Notes under the pieces: model-generated
The model's database searches: none
What the model was told of the DNA's origin: nothing
The model's input: the letters and a program-made list of their open reading frames with translations, nothing else
Shown: piece after piece, positions 54,098-64,000 of the stretch
How the letters are laid out: each line of letters starts with the position of its first letter
Numbering within the stretch: position 1 is the first letter of the stretch
Position numbers and translations under genes: made by a program
Assembly: GCA_964020085.1 (NCBI GenBank)
Contig: OZ026598.1
Span: forward strand, 16,125,051 to 16,189,050
DNA length: 64,000 bases
Source of the DNA: Micromussa lordhowensis
Lineage: Eukaryota; Cnidaria; Anthozoa; Scleractinia; Lobophylliidae
Direction: 5' to 3'

Positions 54098-55297
54098 TAG
54101 CCTGCGAAAATAGCCGTCCTTCTTCGCTCCCGGCCCGAGTGGCGTTTCGCGAGAAGGACGTCTGCGATTTACTGCCGAAAATTCCATACTGATGACGTAA
54201 GTGTGAACTTTGTAATCTTGCCTCAATCTGCAAAATAGGCATAAATTAACATTTGCGGTTTTTTCCCGAGGAGATGAATATTCATGATCAGGAAGAAACT
54301 TGCATTCTTTGCAGAAAAGGGAGACAGATACTATTTGAGGACTCAGTGACATTAAGATCACTGAGCTCCTGCAAAAGATACCGCGATATCTCGAACGTTT
54401 GTTCGACTTTCTCCCGTCGAACTCGACAAATTCACTTCTTTACACGTTTCCGTTTTGCTGTCTGTCATGTAAAAAGCAAATCGAGAAGTGACAGAGGTTA
54501 GTGGTTAACATTATTACCGTGGAAAATGACTTGCGTGGTCGACAATTTCTTGATGAAAACTTTTTTCGGATAGCTGCAAGAAGCGTAATATCTCTAGACA
54601 AACGTATAGCTTTCTCCAAGTAAAGGTACGGCCTCTCCGAAAATATGATATTCGTGATAAGAATCTACCTACTGTGCTTGCAAACAGTTCTAATCACAGC
54701 CGCGCCCGGTGTCACAATATAGAATGCAAGTAAACATGTTCATGGTACATTTCATTTTTTGTCCCTCGAAAGCGAATACTTCGAGACTTTAAAACACATC
54801 TCTTCTTGCAATAGAAATGAGCCTGAACAATGCATTAACACAGGGCAAATTACAGAGGTGTCAGACTCGACGAAGCCACAGGGAGATAATGCAGACCTGT
54901 GACCTCTAAAAATTTACCATAGCACGGTCTAACGGCTCAACTCTACTGGAAAATCCTCCTTATAACACAAGATGTGTCCATCATAAACAAGAGTGAAGCA
55001 ACAAAAACGGTCGAGCGACCGAAAAGAGAACGGCAAATGTACAAATGCCACGAACCGTAGGAGTCGTGCAGGTCAGTTTAATAACACGTATTTGTTTTGG
55101 TGAGAATATTTAATGGCCCGCATATTTATGGTCTTAGTTAAGCATAATTATCGATCGAACCAATTAGCGTTCATGACCAGATTCGGGACAGATTTGCGTC
55201 ATCAGTATGGAATTTTCGGCAGTAAATCGCAGACGTCCATCTCGCGAAACGCCACTCGAGCCGGGAGCGAAGAAGGACGGCTGTTTTCGCAGGCTAC
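54098..55297. mobile_element. 1,200-bp fold-back transposon with 8-bp target duplication ATTATCAT
   Basis: Long inverted arms of about 105 bp start (T)AGCCTGCGAAAA and run through GCCGTCCTTCTTCGCTCCCG to TTCCATACTGATGACG; the right arm is the inverse (55191-55297) with few differences. ATTATCAT flanks both ends (54090-54097 and 55298-55305). An 8-bp duplication points to the hAT superfamily or a similar one. The roughly 1-kb interior has no recognisable transposase, so the element is nonautonomous. Confidence 0.8.
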
Positions 55298-56749
55298 ATT
55301 ATCATAGGTACATCTTTGATGTTGAATATGCATGTTGATTAATTGACAGCTGTCAAAACAAGGCATCCACTGACTATTATTGTGTTACCATATCACGGGC
55401 TCAGGTTAAGAGCTCGCCAAGGTGCCTAGTGAATGATTTACCAGTAATCGGATACCCGTGTTTGTGCAAAGAACTCTGGGATCGTCAGGGGGCAAACATT
55501 GCTAGTCGCTAGAAGGGATTGTATGGCGAAAAGCTGTTTTGTGGTACAAAAAACGATTTTGGAGAAAAATCAACGCTTTTTCGTCGTCGTTTTATCGCAA
55601 ATAAATTTCGTCAGTGTTGATATGTGGAAAATGTAACTTTTTGTGTGAATAACCCTGAAATATGTGATAAAACTCCCCTGCTTGCGTGAGGTTTATTTTG
55701 AAATTTACATCGCGTAATGGCCTGAAAATATCACAAACTTAGGTATACATCAAGAGGAAATAACCCAGAAAAGCCTTTCAAGTTGTGTACTGGCTACTTT
55801 TGGTTTATTTTGAAGCTCACTTGTAGAGATATTATTGGAAATAATCCCGGTGGCGATCATTGTGCTGTGTGAGGTTGATTCAAATGAGTAGATAGACCTC
55901 ACGACTCATGCAGTATAACCACTGGTTCAGAGCTGTTGTTTTTCTTTTACAAGCACGTCTTTCGACGATTGTCCTTTTGCAGATGGTTCCTTGAATATCT
56001 ATCTCTCTGAGTATTTACGTTTAATATGCCATTCTTCCTTGATTATGCTTTTCAAATTTGGGTAGTGCTATTGCCAAATTGCGTGACGAAAGGGGTAGAA
56101 GTTTCTTGTGTGTTCTCGTTTTCTGTTTTAGAGCTTCTTGTCTGTCTTTATTTCTAACTTCTCATAGAGTCTTTTCTACCATTTGCTCCGGGTAGCCTCT
56201 CGAAACAAGGAGAGTTTAAAAAAATTTAATATTCTATTCAATGTAATTTTCACAGTAAGCCTCACGCATGCAAGGGAGTTGATCGGTAGCTCAGTTTTTA
56301 GACTTTTTAATCACACACATATTTCGCGGTTAATCAAACTTACATTTTCCATGTATCATCATCGCCCAAATCCATTTTCAATAAAAAAAAAAACGGCGGA
56401 AAGGCGCAAAATCGTTTCTTTGGACGTCAAACAACTTTTCGCTATACATTTCTTTCTAGCGACTTGCAATGTTTGTCCCCTGGCGATCCCAGAGTTCTTT
56501 GCGCAAAACATGGGTATCCGATTACTGGCAAATCATTCATTGTAGCCTGTTTTTTACGAAGTTGACCGCTTGCCAGGTACTGGTTTTTCGATTGAATCGC
56601 GTGCTCAAGCCAGGTTATCACCCAGGGGGAGAAGGAAGGAGTACGTGCAAGGGCAAAATTTAGCCGCAAATTAACCCCTGGCGCGTTGTTGAGTTTTCTT
56701 CTTGTTGTCTCTTGGAAAGTCCCTGATGTATTGTGTACGTATCAATCAA

Positions 56750-56827
56750 TCGGTCATTCAATTAATCAATCAATCAATAAATCAGTCAGTCAGGCAAACA
56801 ATCAATCAATCAATCAATCAATCAATT
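56750..56827 (+). repeat. AATC/GTCA tetranucleotide microsatellite
   Basis: Repeats of ATCA with interruptions (CGGTC, AGTCAGTCAG). Open frames rich in Ile/Asn/Gln/Ser over it are compositional artefacts. Confidence 0.85.
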
Positions 56828-57788
56828 TTTTTATTGTGCACTATTTACAGAATTTTAAAAATTTTACGTACTTTCTACAATCTTGGGTACACTTATTGGG
56901 TATAGTTTGTTAAAATGTACCTGGAAATAAATAGTGAAACCACACACTGAACAATTACATGCTCACAATTGATCATTTTTTGAGTGTCTTATCCAAGAAA
57001 ATCAAATTCTCTTTTACCTTTATGTTTAGTTATTGTAATCAGGAGTTCCGCTTTTAGACTTGACTAAATCTATATATTTTTTGTGGAATTAAAGAACTTG
57101 GTGAGTATATAATAACCCGGGTTGTTTTGTTAAATTAGTTGCTTTTCGTTTTTACTACACGCCAAACTGACTTCAGCCATCCGAGGGGAGATTTAAGGCC
57201 GATTTTGCGAGTTTTTTGGGTCGCGCCCCTTCAACACAAATACGTATGACAGTTTGTGGAGTCCGAGAAAGCCAAAGAACGATCACCTCAATTGTACATT
57301 GTAAATCAATTGTACCCGTAGTAGCAGAAATTTAAAATTTTTCTTCCTCACATCCTTTGGTGGCCGGCCAAAAGACCAGGGACAATTTTCTCGAAAGCAA
57401 AAATAACTTTTGAATGCTCTAATTTTAGATTACAGCTCGAATACTAGCTTATGATTCGAATACAACTTGACTAGAACTCACCGTAACACTTGCGGTAATT
57501 CCTCACATTACCCCAAATTGTTCCCGTTTTTTTCCTTTGTCCGTCATTTTGAATTTTTAGGCGGGCTACCGCTGTACACTCATTTCCCGGTTCCTGGTTC
57601 CCCAACCGTTAATTTTATAAGTTTCCGAAACGTAAACAATGTCTTCTGCACGCAATGGTCAAGCGTTAATTCTTAAGCAACGTTTTCCGACAGTTCCGAA
57701 CACGTTGGGTTCTTTTTGTTGTTGTCGTCTTTGCTGTTGTTGCCAGGCGGATGGCGTTAATGGGCTGAAATATAACACCGAAATATTT

Positions 57789-57878
57789 AACAATTATTCC
57801 ACGAGCGCGCGTTGGATATGAGATGATAGCCGGGGATGATAGATAGCCAACGAGGCGCGTAGCGTCCAGTTGGCTATA

Positions 57879-57915
<37 letters not shown>

Positions 57916-57923
57916 TTTTATTA
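57789..57923. repeat. Fold-back element (GTTGGATATGAGATGAT arms), second copy
   Basis: It is bounded by AACAATTATTCCAC and GTGGAATAATTGTT, with inner arms GCGCGTTGGATATGAGATGAT and its inverse. Same family as 47152-47273. Confidence 0.8.
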
Positions 57924-60900
57924 AAAACAAGCACTGCATTTCGCTAAAATCTTGCCACGTTTTATTTCGCAAAATCCCCTCTTGGACCGGAAAAAGAGGT
58001 ATCATGTAAGTAACGAAACGATTTTCTTCGGCCGCCATTGTTTCTCTCCGCGGAAAAAAGTTTCAGAATTTCAGCTGTTGTGCTGACGCGTACACTTACC
58101 ATATTTGTAGGGCATGGTACAATGGCTCATATACCATGGCCACTAAGCCAATCAAATTCTTTGAATTGCATTATACAATGACCCAGTTTTTAATAACAAT
58201 GTTTAGCTAAAGGGTATGAGTAGAGTTTGTTGCCGGTAGTCAAAAAGAATTCGGGTTACGACTTAAATATTACAAAGAAAATTCCAAGTCCGTTTTTGAT
58301 GATTGAGTGGTGCAATTCATTGCATCGAAGTAACATCGAAGTAATTCAATCGAAAGTTAGGGAAAGCAGCTAGTTGCACGTAAGCCATGATTTAAGACGG
58401 CTTTGATAAAATTAATCGCCATTCGCCCTAATTCCCTATTCACACCATTCCAACATCCATGCCATTCCTTAGTTTTTTGGTCGAGATCATTTGCGGTCCG
58501 GAATCATTTGCGAAAACGCTTTTCAAACCGTGGGAATTTGAGAACGTCGGCTTTGCGTTTCAGTGTGGACGGAAAACCTTTTTTTAAAAAGAGCTTTTCG
58601 AAAATGATGGCGTCATAATAATGCTGTGATTTCCTTGCACGAATCTTCCTCGAATCCAAATCCCGAATGACCGCAAGAATGATCCCGAGGCGAAGCCGAG
58701 GGGAAACAAAACTCAGTGTTTCCCGTGGAGCCAGTCATTAATTGTTTTGTTATACCTTCCAACTCAAATATAGGAAAAACGACGAAACAATTATTTGTTT
58801 AAAGTCGGCAGGCACGACAAATTTAATTTTCCGCGCCTTGTCAAGGTGCTTGACTTCATGATGGCGTGCGAGTCGAAAGTTCAAGTTGTTATTTTGTTTT
58901 GTTCCTTTTGAGGGCCTCGGAGAAACAAAACTCACATTTTCGTCAGGGCTGGGTCATCAAGTGTGAAACGAGCAAGTCATAGTCATAGCAAATTTTCTTG
59001 GACAATTCTGGCCAAGGGGGAAAGGCGCAATTATTATGAGGTTAACCCTATGTTAATTTCGCACCGGCAACCAGTGAGACAAGGCCAGACCACAGCATTG
59101 GCTTTGTAAGTGAGCAAGTGAGGCTTTGTAAACAAACTTGACGAAACTCACAAACTTAGGAAAAGCTTTTACAGAGAGGCTTACCCCAGGTAAGATAGGC
59201 CTTACCCCAGGTAAGGAAAAATTATTTGCTATCATGTGAAATATATTTGAAGAAAGCAGTTTAATGTGGTATTCGGTCGCCCCATCGCAACACAAACTCA
59301 CCCGGCTACAGTAATATTCATCGTTTATACTATTAAAAATGCCGAACGAACGTAGATTTTTTCTGAAACAACGGCTAAACCAAGAAAAATATTATTTAAA
59401 ATCTACAATTTGACCTGAAGCGGTGGTTATTTTATTTCCAAGCGTTTACAGTTCATCATATATTGGCTTTTGGTGCGACCGCCGTTATCCTTTTTTACCA
59501 TCAAAATGGCGAATATTTGGTACATTCGCAGGGCTCCGTACGGCGCGCATTGGAAAGTGGCCACAAATTTTACTCCATCAGCTTTTACATTGATGTTAGT
59601 ACTTTTGATTTATCCTAGATTCGATCCTAGATCAGGTCCCACATATCGAAGAAAGGTGAAACTTTTGCATGTAAAACACTCAGCTTGTTGTATACGACAT
59701 TTACAGCTAAATTTCAGTCTCGCAAGGCAAATTAGCCAGTTTTGAGGTCATCTTGAAAACTATCTCTCGAGAAATGAAAAACAAATTGAATTGATCGAAA
59801 TAAATTTGTTATTTGTACATTGTATATAATGGTTGACTTTCACTTAAAAAATGAGGCCAATCGGTGAAGGTCCGAAATTTACCTCATCGGTTCTTACGCG
59901 GACAACCTCTTAATGCTTGCATTTAATCAATTTTCGGTTGTTGATTCTCTTTCTGATTATATACAGTTCTTGCAATAATTACAACCCTGCTGAGCACGAA
60001 AACTATAAATAACAGTTGTGCCCATGCGATCCCAAACAACACAAATGCAAAGAGTCGCTGAACACAATATATATAAAGCCTGGAGACTCGCTCTGAAACT
60101 ACACAAGTAATATTGATGTACAAGACATAATAACTTTTTTGAGAGTGCTATCAATAGTTTGCAAAATAAATTATATTGAATACGTTTCTAACCATGTAAT
60201 CGCTCGATATTAGTACTGACCGTCTCACAAAACACAGGAAAGAATTGTATGCCCTAAAACACGGTTCAAGTTTCTTTACATTTCTACTATCTTGTCACGA
60301 AGTCTAAATTCACTGCTGCTGGAACTTAAGCGCACGCAGCAAATATATCCTTGCATCAGTTTGAGAATTTTGGAACGTTAGGTCGGATCAAGAAGCATAC
60401 AGCGAGCGGTCCATTGTACATCTGCGAGTTATTGCATGCTATCCGATCATCAACTTGTTTTTATTTCTCAGTCGATTCACGTTAACTTTCGCTGGGAGCC
60501 TATTCGCAGGCTACGTAAATCCGAACAGACGATGTGACTGTCAAGTTTAACTGCACAGAAAAAGGCAAGATTCTATCTCGCATATTCCTCTTTTGGACAT
60601 GAAAACGGCACGTTTTGGAGCTACTCGTTAGAAACGGAACTGGTTACGGAAAGCCGCAACGACCACTTGGAAGTCAAGATGTAGTATATCAAACACGAGT
60701 GACAGTGTTTCATCGGGATATCCAGACACCGAAAACAGAGTTGAAAATACGACGCGCAGGGGAGAATTTTCTGAACGAAATTCAACGCGTCTGGATAAAC
60801 ACTGTTTCGAGCGTTTGATATATTTTCTCAATCAAAACAAAACCTAAGGAGTAAACGGAAAAGTAAAATCGTCAAAATCCAGCTAATTAAGACTGGGTAT

Positions 60901-61464
60901 CCAAACCTCCTTCACGGTTGTGATTTTCTTTGTTTTCACTTGATGAATTATTAAAGAGTTTGAGTAGGCTGGATGTTGTTCAAGATTTTTTTGCGTGTGT
61001 TTATCGATCGAACCAATATCCAGCCATCTTGACTGAACAATCTCGGCCAATAAAAAAATTATTTCATGGCATAAAGATTACCATTTTATTGCGGCATACA
61101 GCAGTTAGTCCTAGCCGGGCAAGATAGCTCCATCTCCCTCACTGGGGTAACCAATCACAGCGGGAAATTTGGTTTATCTAGCGCGTTCACGAAGCTGGCC
61201 GGACATATAATGATGGCAATTACTGACCGTTAATAAATTACAAACTCACAATATCAGTATGTCTGCGGATAACATCTAATGACGTCTGCAATTGCAAGAA
61301 GAAATCAAGTTTTTAGAGAGTAGAAATTGCTGCACAACCTAATGATATCAAAACATAAAAAGAGAGAAACACAACCTTAGAGTAATTCCATCCTCTTTGA
61401 ATGGTAAGTAGGCTCGATTTTCTCCGCTATTTTTCTCGAACAGCGGCTAGTAGGGTGTTTTAAG

Positions 61465-61600
61465 CGGATAGTTTTATAGAGGATATTACATGGCCGCGCG
61501 GAGATACGAAATTTATCTTCGGGTGTTGAAACACGAGAAGAGAAATTTCGTATCTCCAAGCGACCATAGAATTTTCTTTTTGTTATATAAAATTCTTTGG
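61465..61600. repeat. Fold-back remnant (GGAGATACGAAATTT arms)
   Basis: GGAGATACGAAATTTATCTTCG...GTTGAAACAC and AGAAATTTCGTATCTCC pair across CACGAGAAG. ATGGCCGCGCGG at the left and CGACCATAG at the right extend the symmetry imperfectly. It lies 300-450 bp upstream of the glycosyltransferase-like gene. Confidence 0.65.
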
Positions 61601-61914
61601 CGATTTTCCGAAGATTTCCGACCACAATACGAAGCAAGTTTCTCCAAAAGTTTGCAAAGATTGCTTAAGATTGCTTAAGATTGCCGAAGACCTCCGAAGA
61701 AGATCCAAAGATATCAAAAATGATATATATCACACATGTATGTGGATTTGCTACCACTCGGTATATCACGAACTATTTAAATTCTAATGTAGCAAAACGA
61801 ATAGATGATACATGTCGATTCTAAAGATATATTTATTCCAATACTAGATACTGACGAATCAGCTCTCGGACGTACACACCGACTCAAAACCCCGCCGTGG
61901 GCAAGGTGGAAAGA

Positions 61915-63276
61915 ATGGAACCCTCTTTGGATACAAATAGAAAGACATCACTATCCTGGCTAGTCTTTAATAAATCGTTTCTGAAACCATTTGTCCTTTT
62001 CTGCGGAATTACACTCATCTACGCCTTCTTTCTACGAAGAACCAGTATCCTAGCCAACGGAAACATACACATCTACGATCGATCACTTTCTTGGCAAAGG
62101 GCAACGATAAACCAGTCCAGTAGTTCAGTTCCCAAAAAGAAGGAAAAAGAAAGTGCGCGGCGGCCCGGGAGAAAGATTTTCATCGCTTTTGATTACTGGG
62201 AACAACTGACAATGGCAACAAATAACTTCCTTGCTCTCACAGCCCTTGCTGCGTATGGTGGACGACAAGTTGTCCTTCCATTTGTAAAAGACTCGTTCTT
62301 TTACGGTGCACCCACAGAGAAGGGTTGTGAAACACTCGCACTGTACTATAACGTGTCTGCGCTCAATCGTACGCTTCGTTCGCGCGGTCATGGCACGCTT
62401 ATAAGCTGGAAAGAGTTTCAAGACGTCTGCCAAGGGAGACTGGACGTCCTGGTGTATTTAGATTACACAAAATTAAGTACAAGTAAGAAATATGATCGAA
62501 CCACACAGGCATTTTTTCCTTGCAACGATCGCCGCGAAAAAACATTTGGGGATTTGAAAGCTGAAAGAACAATTTGCATGAATGTGTTTGCAGTTGATTC
62601 AGTTGGAAAATTCGAGAATGAAGTTGTAGAGAGGTTACCATGCATTGGCTTGGCTGAATGGAGAGGAAGTAATAACGAAAAATCATATCGAGCGCAATTT
62701 GATTTGTCACCATTTGTAACAAATCGTTTGCATTTTCGCGACGCTGCCATTTTCTTTAGTTCAAGACTCCTTCAAGTTGCGAGAGATTTCATCGCAAAAA
62801 GACTTAGCAAATTCTTTGTCTCTGCGCACATTCGGGCAGAAAAGATGCTAAAGTTTGGAACTACTTTTAGTAATAGCGCAGCGGTCAAGAATTGTATATC
62901 AAATTTGACGACGCTAGTTCAAAGGTACAAGAATAACAGTATAGTTCCCACACCTCTTTTCTTAGCCACCGATTTCGCAGACTATGGAAGTTCGTCTTAT
63001 CGTGCAATGGTTGCCCGGAAAAACGCTAAATCACTGATGAAGATTTTAGCTCCTCTAAAACCAATTCAGATTTTTCAGCCTTCAACTTACAATCTAACGG
63101 ACAGAGGTGCCGTGGCCATTGTGGAATTGAATATTCTGTTGTCTTCAAAGCGTTTGTTTGTAGTTGGAGGCGGTTCGTTTCAAACGTGGCTAGCACACAA
63201 ATTCCTTAATTCCACTGACCACAAATCCAGAGCTAAATGCCAACATGAATTGTGCAACAATTTGTGTTGTTTATAA
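61915..63276 (+). CDS. Single-exon type II membrane protein, O-fucosyltransferase-like glycosyltransferase
   Basis: The predicted protein has 453 residues from the ATG at 61915, in a good start context (AAGAATGG). The frame is open upstream only to a TGA at 61852, with no earlier ATG. Residues 22-40 (FLKPFVLFCGITLIYAFFL) form one membrane segment after a short basic N-terminus, then a lysine-rich stem: Golgi type II topology. The luminal part starts GRKIFIAFDYWEQLTMATNN. HIRAEKML, FLATDFADYGS and RGAVAIVELNILLSSKRLFV with GGGSFQTW resemble motifs of the GT-B O-fucosyltransferase superfamily (H.R.E, ATD, and the C-terminal AIVE...GGGSF donor-site region). Several N-glycosylation sites and a Cys-rich end (CQHELCNNLCC) are present. 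No introns. Candidate poly(A) signal ATTAAA at 63335. Donor and acceptor substrates cannot be told. Confidence 0.75.
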   Translation: MEPSLDTNRKTSLSWLVFNKSFLKPFVLFCGITLIYAFFLRRTSILANGNIHIYDRSLSWQRATINQSSSSVPKKKEKESARRPGRKIFIAFDYWEQLTMATNNFLALTALAAYGGRQVVLPFVKDSFFYGAPTEKGCETLALYYNVSALNRTLRSRGHGTLISWKEFQDVCQGRLDVLVYLDYTKLSTSKKYDRTTQAFFPCNDRREKTFGDLKAERTICMNVFAVDSVGKFENEVVERLPCIGLAEWRGSNNEKSYRAQFDLSPFVTNRLHFRDAAIFFSSRLLQVARDFIAKRLSKFFVSAHIRAEKMLKFGTTFSNSAAVKNCISNLTTLVQRYKNNSIVPTPLFLATDFADYGSSSYRAMVARKNAKSLMKILAPLKPIQIFQPSTYNLTDRGAVAIVELNILLSSKRLFVVGGGSFQTWLAHKFLNSTDHKSRAKCQHELCNNLCCL

Positions 63277-63537
63277 CTTATCCGTCCATAAAGGAATATA
63301 ATGACTTTTTAGACGCACCATTATCATTTTTTTAATTAAACGTATTAATTTTATTGTTTTCCCCCAAAGCACCTAGTGTTATCAAGGGGGATTGCAATAT
63401 TAAAATTTATTCAGGCTCATACATAAACAGCACACAAAAATTTACTGAAAACTATGTTATTTTAACAGTTAAACAGTGGCCATCAAAAAGCGATGAGTAT
63501 TAATTATAAAACTTTGTACTCGCGGTATTTAACAGAT

Positions 63538-63712
63538 AAAGAAGCCTCGACTGTGCTCTGTTCTGTTGTAAAGCACACAGGAAGCGGAAGAGCACGAAAG
63601 AAGTGTAGGGGAAAACACGAGACATATAGTCTAGTGTTTTTCCCTACTTCTTGAGTGCTCTACCGCTTCCTAAGTGCTTTACAACAGAACAGAGCACAGT
63701 CGAGGCTTATTT
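63538..63712. repeat. Fold-back element (AGCCTCGACTGTGCTCTGTT arms)
   Basis: AAGCCTCGACTGTGCTCTGT, GTTGTAAAGCAC and GGAAGCGG.AGAGCAC at the left are mirrored by GTGCTCTACCGCTTCC, GTGCTTTACAAC and ACAGAGCACAGTCGAGGCTT at the right, with centre near GACATATAGTC. It lies about 260 bp after the glycosyltransferase-like gene. Confidence 0.8.
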
Positions 63713-64000
63713 ATTTGTTTTATGATAAAGAATCTAATAATTTCCCCACGCATTCGGCTGAATTTTCAAGCCAAACTTTATTTTCCAAACGAGGAAAAGT
63801 GGCGTCAGCCGTTCTCTGTTCTCTGATAAAGCAAACTAAAATAAGCCAATCACAATCCTTGTTAGAGCTGCTCAAAAAATTTGATTGGCTAACGAGGCGA
63901 CAGCTGTCAATTACAAACTGAGCTTCTGCTGAGCTTCCAGTATCGAGTTGCTTTCCAGGAGAAGAGCGATGCCTTCAAAGTTCGCTTTTTAATTGAACTT

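Larger units (their letters stand above)
55306..61464. other. Intergenic, repeat-rich
   Basis: No gene is supported. Apart from the microsatellite and fold-back listed separately, there are short repeats such as a duplicated CTTACCCCAGGTAAG near 59182-59218 and GAGGGAAACAAAACTCA-like phrases near 58700 and 58920. Confidence 0.4.

Noticed and set aside
56686..56913. Open frames rich in NQSINQS repeats
   Set aside because: Encoded by the AATC microsatellite.
62125..62750. Minus-strand open frames over the glycosyltransferase-like gene
   Set aside because: Antisense shadows; the plus-strand frame has the membrane segment and family motifs.

Overview
The window looks like nuclear genomic DNA of an anthozoan cnidarian, most likely a reef coral. 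The reasons are: AT-rich sequence; small exons with GT-AG introns; a mosaic extracellular protein built from MAM, C-type lectin, fucolectin-like, PA14, LDLa, LamG, pentraxin, CUB and LRR modules; Penelope-like retroelement remains; tRNA-derived SINEs; and many short fold-back (MITE-like) repeats. The species cannot be fixed from sequence alone.

About 1-39,821 is one very large gene on the minus strand. It starts with a signal-peptide exon (ATG at 39757) and runs leftward off the window. I could join 45 exons by hand with matching splice phases and no internal stop, giving about 2,613 residues. Domain order: signal peptide, MAM1, orphan Cys-containing module, two C-type lectin domains, fucolectin-like domain, PA14, second orphan module, MAM2, three LDLa repeats plus a degenerate fourth, MAM3, MAM4, LamG-like domain, fibronectin type II, first third of MAM5, a complete pentraxin domain, the rest of MAM5, CUB, LRRNT and six 24-residue LRRs. 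Each LRR is one 72-nt phase-2 exon, as in leucine-rich-repeat GPCRs (LGR/relaxin-receptor/GRL101 type). The missing C-terminus may therefore be a 7TM region. A few codons at positions 1-29 could be its first helix, but this is tentative.

The introns hold many repeats: a 1.2-1.5 kb repeat present twice (about 186-1715 and 10492-11665), several fold-back elements with target-site duplications, purine-rich and G-rich tracts, and a Penelope GIY-YIG fragment.

39,822-52,900 is repeat-rich and has no confident gene. It holds a 197-bp Penelope end with 15-bp TSD, a decayed Penelope element (RT with YIDD, GIY-YIG, hammerhead-like end) that is itself interrupted by a 523-bp solo-LTR-like insert, and a cluster of tRNA-derived SINEs. 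52,932-53,689 carries a frame-broken coding relic of unknown family on the plus strand. 54,098-55,297 is a 1,200-bp fold-back element with 8-bp TSD. 61,915-63,276 is an intact single-exon plus-strand gene for a type II membrane protein resembling O-fucosyltransferase-like GT-B enzymes. The large receptor and this enzyme are transcribed in opposite directions away from the repeat-rich interval, and nothing here shows that they act together.
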